NCBI GenBank assembly: GCA_937864465.1
Contig: CALMJU010000081.1
Coordinates: 74,857-113,809 of the forward strand
Direction: 5' to 3'
DNA length: 38,953 bases
From: an uncultured Acidobacteriota bacterium
Lineage (GTDB): Bacteria > Acidobacteriota > Polarisedimenticolia > Polarisedimenticolales > JAIQFR01
Shown: positions 7,676-15,199 of the stretch, one piece after another
How the letters are laid out: each line of letters starts with the position of its first letter
Position numbering within the stretch: the first letter of the stretch is position 1
Translations under genes and position numbers: made by a program
Notes under the pieces: generated by a model
Told to the model about the DNA's origin: nothing
The model's database searches: none
What the model saw: the letters and a program-made list of their open reading frames with translations, nothing else

Positions 7676-9226
7676 GTGGAGCCGAACACGGACCAGGCGC
7701 TGATTCCCCTCGTCGTCGGGATCGTCGCTTCCCTGGCGATGCTCGGTCTCGCCGCCTGGGCCTCCCGCTCGATCCTGCGCAGCGCGAGGGAGACCGCCCG
7801 CCGCCTCCTCTCCGAATCGCGGCTGGACGCAGAGAACAAGGCCAAGGAGCTCCTGGTCGCCGCGCAGGAGAAGACCCTCGCCCTCGAGGAGGAGGCCGAC
7901 CGCAGGGAACGCGAGATCGAGGCCCGAGAGGCGACCGTCGAGACGCGCGTCCGCGAGGTCGAGACGGAGGCGGCCTCGATCGAGCGCCGCAAGCGCGACC
8001 TCGACCGACGGCACGTGGCGGTCGCAAGGAACGAGCAGTCCGCCCGCGAGCGCCTGCAGGCCGCGGAGGCCGAGGCGGAGAACGCCCGGAAATCGCTGGA
8101 GCGCACCGCAGGCCTGACGCAGGACGAGGCCCGCGCCGAACTCATGGCCGGCATCGAGGAGGAGGCGCGCCGCGAGGCCGCCCGCCTCGCGCGACGCATC
8201 GAGGAGGAGGGGCGCGCCCGCGCCGAGCGCGACGCGCTCCGGCTCGTCGTCCAGGCCACCGAGCGCGTCCAGGTGCGGGAGGCCGTGGAGACCACCGTCA
8301 GATTCATCGAGCTTCCGAGCGACGAGATGAAGGGGAGGATCATCGGCCGCGAGGGGCGGAACATCCGAGCCCTCGAGATGGCAACGGGCATCGACGTCGT
8401 CGTGGACGACACTCCCCGGGCCATCCTCATCTCCTCCTTCGACCCGATCCGCCGCGAGATCGCGCGCGTCGCGATCGAGCGCCTCATCGAGGACGGGCGG
8501 ATCCACCCGGCGAGGATCGAGGAGGTCGTGGCGAAGGTCCGGGGCGAGATCGACGAGATCGTCGAGTCCTCCGGATCCCAGGCGGCGTTCGCCCTCGGCA
8601 TCTCCGACCCCCACCCTCGGCTCGCCCGGCTCGTCGGCCGCATGAAGTTCCGCACGCATCACGGCCAGAGCCTCCTCCAGCACTGCACGGAGGTCGCCCT
8701 CGTGGCGGGCCACATGGCGGCAGAGGTGGGCGCGCGCGCGGACGTCGCCCGCAGGGCGGGCCTCTTCCACGAGATCGGACGCGTGGACGAGGGCGCCACA
8801 GGTCACACGTCGCTGTCCTCCGCGGAGATCGCGGGCCGCTACGGAGAAGGCCCCGAGGTGGTCCAGGCGATCCAGGCCCTGCACCCCGATTCCGAGGCCT
8901 CGAGCCTGGAGGCGGAGATTCTCCGGATCGCGAACCGGATCTCCGAGAACCGGCCCGGCGCCCGACGGGACAACCTCGAGGTCTTCCTCGAGCGCCTGCG
9001 CCGCCTCGAGGCGATCGCGGCCGGATTTCCCGGCGTGACCCAGGCGTACGCGGTGAGGGCGGGCAAGGAGATCCGCGTCCTGCTCGACGCGAAGACCACC
9101 TCCGACGAGGACGCCCACGCCCTCGCGAAGAAGGTCGCCCGGGCCATCGAGAGCGACGTCAGCTATTCAGGCCAGATCAAGGTCACGGTCATCCGCGAGA
9201 TGCGGGCCGTTCACTACGCGGTGTGA
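7676..9226 (+). CDS. rny: RNase Y with altered HD active site
   Basis: RNase Y is a membrane-anchored endoribonuclease that starts mRNA decay. The 516-residue product has the standard layout: one N-terminal membrane helix (about 10-29), a long coiled coil (about 40-200), a KH domain with GRIIGREGRNIR (about 217-229), an HD domain and a C-terminal region with YPGV-like FPGVTQAYAV. The HD domain differs from the usual enzyme. The HD pair of LLHDIGK is H365-E366 (LFHEIGR). SHHGD reads ALHPD with one His lost at 402. The usual Asp before ALSAARPGAR is N420 (ANRISENRPGAR). H336 and H377 are kept. The start GTG 7676 sits just after GAGAGGGAG. ymdB follows, a common neighbour. Confidence 0.94.
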   Translation: MEPNTDQALIPLVVGIVASLAMLGLAAWASRSILRSARETARRLLSESRLDAENKAKELLVAAQEKTLALEEEADRREREIEAREATVETRVREVETEAASIERRKRDLDRRHVAVARNEQSARERLQAAEAEAENARKSLERTAGLTQDEARAELMAGIEEEARREAARLARRIEEEGRARAERDALRLVVQATERVQVREAVETTVRFIELPSDEMKGRIIGREGRNIRALEMATGIDVVVDDTPRAILISSFDPIRREIARVAIERLIEDGRIHPARIEEVVAKVRGEIDEIVESSGSQAAFALGISDPHPRLARLVGRMKFRTHHGQSLLQHCTEVALVAGHMAAEVGARADVARRAGLFHEIGRVDEGATGHTSLSSAEIAGRYGEGPEVVQAIQALHPDSEASSLEAEILRIANRISENRPGARRDNLEVFLERLRRLEAIAAGFPGVTQAYAVRAGKEIRVLLDAKTTSDEDAHALAKKVARAIESDVSYSGQIKVTVIREMRAVHYAV

Positions 9227-9293
9227 CGGTGGGGGGGCGTGCTCCCGCCGCCCTCCCCCCCTCCCGGGCCCCCGGGACCGCGGGGGGAGCCGC

Positions 9294-10094
9294 GTGAGAA
9301 TCCTGTTCGTCGCCGACGTGGTGGGCCTTCCCGGCCGCAGGGTGCTCCGCTCCGGCCTCGAGCACCTCCGGGCCGAGGTAAGGCCGGACCTCGTGATCGC
9401 GAACGCGGAGAACGCAGCCCGAGGGAACGGCCTCACGCCGGCAATCGCCGACGAGATCTTCCGCGCGGGATGCGACGTCGTGACGACCGGGAACCACGTC
9501 TGGGACCGGAAGGAGATCGTCCCCTACCTCGTCGAGCACCCCCGCCTGCTCCGCCCGGCCAATCATCCCGACGGTACCCCCGGGCGCGGCAGCTGCCTCG
9601 CCGAGGCGCGCGACGGGACCCCTGTGGGGGTGGCGAACCTGATGGGCCGCGTGTACATGCCGCCGAGCGACGATCCGTTCCGCGCCGCCGATGTCCTCCT
9701 GCAGTCGTTCGCCCGGGAGACGCGGGTCGTCGTCCTCGACTTTCACGCGGAGGCGACGAGCGAGAAGGCAGCCTTCGCCTGGTATCTCGACGGGAGGGTC
9801 ACGGCGATCCTCGGAACGCACACGCACGTGCCGACGGCCGACGAGCGGATCCTCCCCGGCGGGACCGCCTTCGTGACCGACGCGGGGATGACCGGCCCTC
9901 ACGACTCGGTCATCGGTGTCGAGAAGACGGAAGCGATCGAGCGATTCCTCACGCAGCGTCCCGTCCGGTTCTCGCCCGCCGCGGGAGACCCGCGCCTGCA
10001 GGCGGTCCTCCTCGACATCGACGCCGCGACCGGACGCGCCCAGAGCATCCGCCGCGTCGAATACCGCGAGCGGGCCGGCGAGGAGCGGCATTGA
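9294..10094 (+). CDS. ymdB: YmdB-family metallophosphoesterase
   Basis: A 266-residue member of the TIGR00282/YmdB family, dinuclear-metal phosphodiesterases shown to hydrolyse 2',3'-cyclic nucleotides and, in Bacillus, linked to biofilm and motility decisions. Family motifs are present in order: FVADVVGLPGRR at the N-terminus, ANAENAARGNGLTP, TTGNHVWDRKE, DFHAEATSEKAAFAWYLDG, GTHTHVPTADERILPGGTAF and TDAGMTGPHDSVIGV. The length is typical. The start GTG 9294 has GGGGGAG 5 bases upstream and gives the canonical MRILFVADV. It follows rny by 67 bases, a pairing also seen in Bacillus. The ispA-like gene begins almost at its stop. Confidence 0.94.
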   Translation: MRILFVADVVGLPGRRVLRSGLEHLRAEVRPDLVIANAENAARGNGLTPAIADEIFRAGCDVVTTGNHVWDRKEIVPYLVEHPRLLRPANHPDGTPGRGSCLAEARDGTPVGVANLMGRVYMPPSDDPFRAADVLLQSFARETRVVVLDFHAEATSEKAAFAWYLDGRVTAILGTHTHVPTADERILPGGTAFVTDAGMTGPHDSVIGVEKTEAIERFLTQRPVRFSPAAGDPRLQAVLLDIDAATGRAQSIRRVEYRERAGEERH

Positions 10095-10099
10095 ACCCG

Positions 10100-10978
10100 A
10101 TGGCATGGATCGGGCCGGTCGCCCGGAGCGTCGACGAGGCGCTCGACCGGCTCCTCCCCCCCGACGACGGGCCGGCCGCCACCCTCGCCCGCGCGATGCG
10201 GTACGCCGTCTTCGCCGGCGGCAAGCGCCTCCGCCCCGCCCTGGTCGTCGCCGCGTGCGAGGCCTGCGGGGGGCGGACCGAGGACGTCGCCGGCCCCGCG
10301 GCGGCCGTCGAGATGATCCACACGTACTCGCTGATCCACGACGATCTCCCGGCCATGGACGACGACGACCTCCGCAGGGGCCGCCCGACCGTCCACCGCG
10401 CCTTCGGAGAGGCGGAGGCGATCCTCGCGGGCGACGCCTTGCTCACGCTGGCCTTCGAGGTGCTCGCGACCGAGCCCCCGGGGGCGGGGCTCGCCGGGCG
10501 GCGGGCCGCGGCCGTCGCCGCAGCGGCCCGGGGCGCGGGACCCGCCGGGATGGTGGGAGGACAGATGGCGGACGTCGAGGCGGAGCACCGCCTCCCGGAC
10601 GCGTCGGGCATCGAGTGGATCCACCGAAGGAAGACCGGCGCCCTCCTCGCCTCCGCCGCCCGGATCGGCGCGATCCACGCCGGCGCCCCCCCGGAAGTCG
10701 AGGAGGCCCTCGCGCGCTACGGCGACGAGATGGGCCTCGCCTTCCAGATCGCCGACGACGTTCTCGACCGGACCTCCACGGCCGAGGAGATGGGAAAGAC
10801 CCCGGGCAAGGACCGGCGCGCCGGGAAGGCGACGTACCCGGCCCGGATCGGGCTCGAGGCCTCGCGGATCGAGGCGCAGCGGCACGCGGCCCGCGCGATC
10901 GAGGAGCTCGATCGGGCGGGACTCGGCGGCGGACCCCTTCGCGCCCTGGCGCGGTTCGCCGCGGCGCGCGACCGATGA
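10100..10978 (+). CDS. ispA: Polyprenyl diphosphate synthase (farnesyl/geranylgeranyl type)
   Basis: A trans-prenyltransferase that condenses isopentenyl diphosphate with allylic diphosphates. The 292-residue product shows GGKRLRP (40-46), the first aspartate-rich motif DDLPAMDDDDLRRG (81-94), GGQMADVEAE, the HRRKTGAL lysine motif, and the second aspartate-rich motif FQIADDVLD. The six-residue-spaced first DD motif and the sequence before it (HTYSLIH) match the IspA/farnesyl diphosphate synthase group. Exact chain length cannot be read from sequence. ATG 10100 is the stated start. An in-frame TTG at 10091, overlapping the ymdB stop and 5 bases after AGGAG, is a plausible alternative. The stop overlaps tlyA (ATGA). 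Confidence 0.92.
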   Translation: MAWIGPVARSVDEALDRLLPPDDGPAATLARAMRYAVFAGGKRLRPALVVAACEACGGRTEDVAGPAAAVEMIHTYSLIHDDLPAMDDDDLRRGRPTVHRAFGEAEAILAGDALLTLAFEVLATEPPGAGLAGRRAAAVAAAARGAGPAGMVGGQMADVEAEHRLPDASGIEWIHRRKTGALLASAARIGAIHAGAPPEVEEALARYGDEMGLAFQIADDVLDRTSTAEEMGKTPGKDRRAGKATYPARIGLEASRIEAQRHAARAIEELDRAGLGGGPLRALARFAAARDR

Positions 10979-11793
10979 CCGCAGCCCCCCGGCAGCGAGT
11001 CGACGTTCTGCTCGTCGAGCGCGGGATCGCCCCGACCCGGGAGCGGGCGCAGGCGCTGGTGCTCGCGGGTCTCGTGAGCTCGAACTCGGCAACGATCCAA
11101 AAGCCCGGGCAGCGCATTCCCCTCGAGGCCCCTCTCGAGGTGGCGCCGGCGCGGCGTTGGGTGGGCCGCGGGGCCGGGAAGCTCGAGCCCGCGCTCCTCG
11201 CCCTCGGAGTGGACCCGGCGGGACGCGACGCCCTCGACGTCGGGGCCTCGACGGGAGGGTTCACGCAGGTGCTCCTGGACCGAGGCGCCCGGCGTGTCCT
11301 CGCTCTCGACGTCGGCCGCGGGCAGCTCGACTGGAGCCTTCGAAGCGATCCCAGGGTCGCGGTTCTCGACGGAGTCAACGCCCGGCACCTGAAGCCCGAC
11401 GACCTCCCCTTCCCTCCCTCGCTGGCCGTCATCGATGTATCCTTCATCTCCCTGGAGCTGGTGCTACCTCCCGTCGCGGCGTGCTGCGCGGGCGCCGACG
11501 GGGAGGTCGTGGCGCTCGTCAAGCCCCAGTTCGAGGTCGGCCGGGGAAAGGTGGGGCGCGGAGGGATCGTGCGCGACCCCGCGCTGCACGCCGAGGTCCT
11601 CGCCCGGATCGTCGCCTTCGCGGCGTCCCGAGGGCTCGGCGTGAGCGGGGTCGTCGCGTCGGCCCTGCGCGGAGCGGAGGGGAACGTGGAGTTCTTCGTG
11701 CACGTGCGGCCGTCGGGAGCGGGGCTCGGCGCGGAGGCCCTGGACCTTCGGATCCGGGAGGCCCTCCGGGCCGTCCACGGAGCCCTCCCGTGA
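10975..11793 (+). CDS. tlyA: TlyA-family rRNA 2'-O-methyltransferase / hemolysin-like protein
   Basis: A 272-residue protein with an N-terminal S4 RNA-binding domain (QRVDVLLVERGIAPTRERAQ) and an FtsJ/RrmJ-like methyltransferase domain. It contains the family segment YVGRGAGKLEPAL-like WVGRGAGKLEPAL, the SAM motif ALDVGASTGGFTQVLL, then DVGRGQLDWSLR, VIDVSFISLELVLPP and LVKPQFEVGRGKVGRGG. TlyA methylates rRNA cytidines in mycobacteria. Activity in this lineage is assumed from family. It sits between the prenyl synthase (ATGA overlap) and nadK (GTGA overlap), an order seen in many bacteria that carry ispA/dxs-tlyA-nadK. Confidence 0.93.
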   Translation: MTAAPRQRVDVLLVERGIAPTRERAQALVLAGLVSSNSATIQKPGQRIPLEAPLEVAPARRWVGRGAGKLEPALLALGVDPAGRDALDVGASTGGFTQVLLDRGARRVLALDVGRGQLDWSLRSDPRVAVLDGVNARHLKPDDLPFPPSLAVIDVSFISLELVLPPVAACCAGADGEVVALVKPQFEVGRGKVGRGGIVRDPALHAEVLARIVAFAASRGLGVSGVVASALRGAEGNVEFFVHVRPSGAGLGAEALDLRIREALRAVHGALP

Positions 11794-12680
11794 GCGCCGC
11801 ACGGGCCGTGTCCCCGCGGTCCTCGATCCGCCGCGTCACCCTCGTGGCGAAGATCGGGCCGAAGGAGGGGGTGCGGATCGCCGACGAGATCGGACGATGG
11901 CTCGAGGCGCGCGGGGTGCGCGTGCGCTACGACACGGAAACCTCGCGCGCCCTGGGGCGGCGCGACGGCGTCGTCCGCAAGACCCTCTCCGACGGGGCCG
12001 ATCTCGTCATCGTCGCCGGCGGCGACGGGACCCTGCTCTCGGTCGCCCGCGCCGCCGCGCCGAGGGGGGTCCCGATCCTCGGGATCAACTTCGGGGGGCT
12101 CGGCTTCCTGACCGAGCTGCAGCAGGAGGAGATCTATCCGGGGCTCGAGTGCGTCCTCGCGGGCCGCTTCGAGATCGAGGAGCGCTGCGCGCTCCGGGCG
12201 CGCCTGCTCGCCCGCGGCCGGAAGCGGGGCGACTACCTCCTGCTGAACGACGCGGTCATCACGAAGGGCGCGCTAGCGAGGATGATCGCCCTCGAGGTCC
12301 GCGTGGACGGCGACGAGGTCGCGACCTACACGAGCGACGGCCTGATCCTGTCGACCGCGACGGGCTCGACGGCCTACAACCTGTCCGCGGGAGGGCCGAT
12401 CCTCGATCCCCGCATGGACGCCTTCGTGATCGCTCCCATCTGTCCCCACACGATGACGTACCGGCCGCTCGTCGTGCCCGGCTCCGTCCGGATCGACGTC
12501 CGGTTGCGGAACACGAGCGAGGCCGTCTACCTGACGCTCGACGGCCAGGTAGGCCTCCCCTTCCGGCTGGGAGATTCGCTCCGGGTCGATCGCCATCCTC
12601 GTCCCGTCCGGCTGGTGCGAGTCAACCGCCGGGGGTTCTTCGAGGTCCTCCGCACGAAGCTCCACTGGGGGGACCGCTGA
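11790..12680 (+). CDS. nadK: NAD kinase
   Basis: NAD kinase phosphorylates NAD to NADP using ATP or polyphosphate. The 296-residue product has the catalytic GGDGT motif (VIVAGGDGTLLSVAR), GINFGGLGFLTEL, the conserved NDAVITKG segment, the glycine-rich YTSDGLILSTATGSTAYNLSAGGP, and PICPHTMTYRPLVVP. The start is GTG 11790, overlapping the tlyA stop (GTGA). It leaves about 18 residues before the first beta strand VTLVAKIG. The stop overlaps the presumed CTG start of the downstream transporter. Confidence 0.95.
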   Translation: MSAARAVSPRSSIRRVTLVAKIGPKEGVRIADEIGRWLEARGVRVRYDTETSRALGRRDGVVRKTLSDGADLVIVAGGDGTLLSVARAAAPRGVPILGINFGGLGFLTELQQEEIYPGLECVLAGRFEIEERCALRARLLARGRKRGDYLLLNDAVITKGALARMIALEVRVDGDEVATYTSDGLILSTATGSTAYNLSAGGPILDPRMDAFVIAPICPHTMTYRPLVVPGSVRIDVRLRNTSEAVYLTLDGQVGLPFRLGDSLRVDRHPRPVRLVRVNRRGFFEVLRTKLHWGDR

Positions 12681-13990
12681 CGAGCCATCTCCTGCGCGGC
12701 TCCTCGCTCCCGTCCCGGCGGGTCGCGGCCTGGTGCCTGTTCGATTTCGCCAACTCCTCCTACGCGACGCTGATCGTCACGGTCGCGTACGCGGTCTACT
12801 TCCGGGACGCGGTCGTCGGCGCGGCCGACAACCGGGGCGACCGCCTCTGGGGGCTCGCGAACTTCTTCGCGATGCTCCTCGTGGCTCTCGCCTCGCCGTA
12901 CGTGGGCGCGCTCGCGGACTACTCCGGACGCCGGAGGGCCCTCCTGACCGGGAGCACCCTCCTCACGGTGTGCGCCACCGCCCTGCTCGCGCTCGTCGGC
13001 CCGGGCGACGTGGCGCTCGGCATGTCGCTCTTCGTGGTCGGGACGGTCGGCTTCGAGGCAGGATATGTCTTCTACAACGCGTTCCTCCCCGACGTCTCGA
13101 CGCCGCGAACCATCGGCCGGATCTCGGGCTGGGGCTGGGCGGTCGGATACGCGGGCGGGCTCCTCTCGCTCGCGGCGTGCCTGCCTCTCCTGCGCCTACC
13201 CCTCCGTGACGCCGCCGGAGCGCTCGACCCGTCCGCCGTTGCCGCCAGGCAGGCCTCGTTCCTCGTGGTGGCGGCGTTCTACCTCCTGTTCGCCCTCCCT
13301 GCTTTCTTCTGGCTGCCCGGGGCGAGCCCTTCGGGGAGCCTCGGCTCTCCCGCGGACATCGCCGCCGCCGGCTTCCGGCGCGTCCGATGGACCCTGTCCC
13401 GCCTCCGACGCCATCGAGAGGTCGTGAAATTCCTCCTCGCCTCGATCTTCTTCACGGACGGGATCACGACGGTCATCAGCTTCAGCGCCATCTACGCGAC
13501 GGTCACCTTCGGCTTCTCGAGCGCCGAGGTGGTCGTGCTGTTCCTCGTCCTGAACGTCGTCGCGTTCCCCGGCGCCCTCGTCTGCGGGCACCTGGCCGAC
13601 CGGATCGGGCCACGCCGGACGATCCTTCTGACTCTCCTCCTCTGGATCGCCGTCGTGCTCCTCGGCGCACTCGCCCGCAGCCGCGCCGCCTTCTGGGGAA
13701 TGGCCTGCGGCGCCGCCGTCGGCATGGGCGGCACCCAGGCCGTCTCCCGCTCCTTCATGGCCCAGATCAGCCCTCGGGACCGGGAATCCGAGTTCTTCGG
13801 CTTCTACGTCCTCGCGGGCAAGTTCGCCTCGATGTTCGGGCCGCTCGTGTTCGGTCTCGTGTCGGCGGCGACCGGGAGCCAGAGGGCCGCGGTGCTGTCC
13901 CTCCTCCCCTTCTTCCTGGCGGGGCTCGCCCTCACGGCGAGCATCCGCGAGCGCGCCGCCATCGACGGCGGCGCCCCTCCGAGCGCCTGA
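12677..13990 (+). CDS. MFS transporter, UMF1/Atg22-like family
   Basis: A 437-residue integral membrane protein with about 12 hydrophobic helices in two halves, split by a basic cytoplasmic loop (RWTLSRLRRHREVVKF). The opening AAWCLFDFANSSYATLIVTVAYAVYF matches the W-x-LYDWANSAF signature of the UMF1 family, related to yeast Atg22 vacuolar effluxers. The typical LADYSGRRR and HLADRIGPRR loops follow helices 2 and 8. Substrate is unknown. No ATG, GTG or TTG is in frame near the expected start, and the first in-frame ATG lies inside helix 2-3. The best candidate is CTG 12677, overlapping the nadK stop (CTGA) with GGGGGGA just upstream. Confidence 0.88.
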   Translation: MTSHLLRGSSLPSRRVAAWCLFDFANSSYATLIVTVAYAVYFRDAVVGAADNRGDRLWGLANFFAMLLVALASPYVGALADYSGRRRALLTGSTLLTVCATALLALVGPGDVALGMSLFVVGTVGFEAGYVFYNAFLPDVSTPRTIGRISGWGWAVGYAGGLLSLAACLPLLRLPLRDAAGALDPSAVAARQASFLVVAAFYLLFALPAFFWLPGASPSGSLGSPADIAAAGFRRVRWTLSRLRRHREVVKFLLASIFFTDGITTVISFSAIYATVTFGFSSAEVVVLFLVLNVVAFPGALVCGHLADRIGPRRTILLTLLLWIAVVLLGALARSRAAFWGMACGAAVGMGGTQAVSRSFMAQISPRDRESEFFGFYVLAGKFASMFGPLVFGLVSAATGSQRAAVLSLLPFFLAGLALTASIRERAAIDGGAPPSA

Positions 13991-14081
13991 ACGGCCTCGC
14001 TTGCCCGGGTCGCCCGCGGTCCCCATATTTCCCGCGCAGGCGCCCGCGCACGGCGAGCGCGGCCGGGGGGGCCGTTCGGGC

Positions 14082-14669
14082 ATGCACGACCTCGACAAGA
14101 GCGGCATCGGAGGGCGCATCCGGCAGATCCGGGCCCAGGCCGGGCTCCGGCAGTGGGAGCTCGCCCGCCTTCTCGGCACGACGCAGTCCGCGGTCCACAA
14201 GTACGAGCACGGCGTCGTCCCGGAGCCGAGGCGCCTCATGGAGCTCGCTCGGATCGGCAACACCACGATCGAGTGGATCCTGACCGGAAGCCACTGGGAG
14301 AACGGCTTGGAGGACCGCGAGCGCCCGACGCCGGAGCTGTTCCGCACCGCGGCGCTCCTGCGGGACCTCGAGCCCGAGGTGCGCCCCTCGGTCGAGGAGG
14401 CCCTTCGGATCCTCGGCGAGGCGGTGGCGGCCCTGGCCCCTTCCCGGGGGGGCGAGCGCGTGCCGCTCGATCCTTCCAGGATCGCGGACCTCCTCCGCCA
14501 TTCCGAGGCGACCGCCCGGGTTCTCGCGACGGCCTGGGAGATCCACAACGCGGTCCTGCGGCGGGTGTCCCGGGACGCCGCCGACCGTCTCTCCGCCTCG
14601 CCCCTCGCCGGCGACCCCGGCCGCGGTGCCAAGGCCTCGCAGGATGCCCCCGCCAGGACCCGCGACTGA
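14082..14669 (+). CDS. XRE-family HTH transcriptional regulator
   Basis: A 195-residue protein with an N-terminal Cro/C1-type helix-turn-helix (about 9-63): IRQIRAQAGLRQWELARLLG, TTQSAVHKYEHG, EPRRLMELARIGNTTIEWIL. The C-terminal two thirds are helical with no recognised ligand domain, and include LEPEVRPSVEEALRILGEAV. The start at ATG 14082 puts the HTH close to the N-terminus; the frame is open about 80 bases further upstream but looks non-coding. It stands 91 bases after the transporter and converges with the cupredoxin gene, so its target is not evident. The next repressor-like candidate target would be its own promoter. Confidence 0.85.
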   Translation: MHDLDKSGIGGRIRQIRAQAGLRQWELARLLGTTQSAVHKYEHGVVPEPRRLMELARIGNTTIEWILTGSHWENGLEDRERPTPELFRTAALLRDLEPEVRPSVEEALRILGEAVAALAPSRGGERVPLDPSRIADLLRHSEATARVLATAWEIHNAVLRRVSRDAADRLSASPLAGDPGRGAKASQDAPARTRD

Positions 14670-14670
14670 G

Positions 14671-14683
14671 CCCCGTCCCGGGG
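14671..14683. terminator. Short hairpin between convergent genes
   Basis: CCCCG-TCC-CGGGG lies in the 14-base gap between the stop of the XRE regulator and the stop of the cupredoxin gene. The stem has only 5 base pairs and no clear T-run in either direction, so a bidirectional terminator role is speculative. Confidence 0.3.
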
Positions 14684-15199
14684 TTACTCCTCCACGATCA
14701 GCTTCCCGCGGAGCTTGGCGCACCCGTCGCCGCAGGGCCGACCGCACCGGAACGGGAACGTCCCCGCCCGGTCCGCATCGAACTCGAGCCTCACCTCCTT
14801 GTCCTGCGGAAGGAGCTCGTCGATCTTGTAGCCCTTCAGGAGGAACGACCGGGAAGCCCGGAACGATTTCAGCCGCAGCACGACGTGATCGCCCTTCTTG
14901 ACCCGGATCTCGTCTGGCTGCCAGTACCAGTTGTCGGCGTACACCTGGAACGTCCGAACGGGTCGCTTCACGGAAGGTGCCGCCGCCCGCTCCGGCTCCT
15001 GCTGCGCCGCCGCGGGAGGAACTTCCTGCGCCGGGGCGCTCACCTCCGGCACCTTCACCTCCGGCACCTTCACCTCCGGCTCCGCCGGCGGGGGCGTCTC
15101 CTGCGCCGCGGCGAGCAACGCTGCCCCCGCGAGCCACACCGCCAGCACGAGCGCGGCCGCTCCCGCCCCTCGAACGCCGAGCCTCGCCGTCTTCCTCAT
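14684..15199 (-). CDS. Secreted cupredoxin-like protein with substituted CuA-type ligands
   Basis: A 171-residue exported protein. Residues 1-33 form a signal peptide or single membrane anchor, followed by a Pro/Glu-rich linker with a VPEVK repeat (about 38-80). A cupredoxin fold then begins at FQVYADNWYWQPDEIRVKKGD, as in the periplasmic domain of cytochrome oxidase subunit II and NosZ. The metal loop reads CGRPCGDGCAKL (C152, C156, C160, L163), where CuA has C-x3-C-x3-H-x2-M. The upstream His normally in an HSF-type motif is absent (SFRASRSF). The fold is therefore recognisable, but the standard CuA site cannot form. Its start overlaps the lysK stop by 4 bases, so the two are coupled. Confidence 0.85.
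   Translation of the reverse strand: MRKTARLGVRGAGAAALVLAVWLAGAALLAAAQETPPPAEPEVKVPEVKVPEVSAPAQEVPPAAAQQEPERAAAPSVKRPVRTFQVYADNWYWQPDEIRVKKGDHVVLRLKSFRASRSFLLKGYKIDELLPQDKEVRLEFDADRAGTFPFRCGRPCGDGCAKLRGKLIVEE
15041..15080. repeat. 15-base tandem repeat in the cupredoxin linker
   Basis: The unit CACCTCCGGCACCTT occurs at 15041-15055 and 15056-15070, with a partial third copy to 15080. On the minus strand it encodes the repeating VPEVK pentapeptide of the periplasmic linker. Such in-frame repeats can vary in copy number between strains. Confidence 0.85.

Noticed and set aside
9227-9293. A terminator between rny and ymdB
   Set aside because: The CCCGGG palindrome is short and lies in a poly-C/G stretch without a T-run, and the two genes are likely co-transcribed.
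15041-15080. A direct repeat considered as a CRISPR or mobile-element fragment
   Set aside because: The repeat is a 15-base in-frame coding repeat for VPEVK without spacers or flanking cas or transposase genes.
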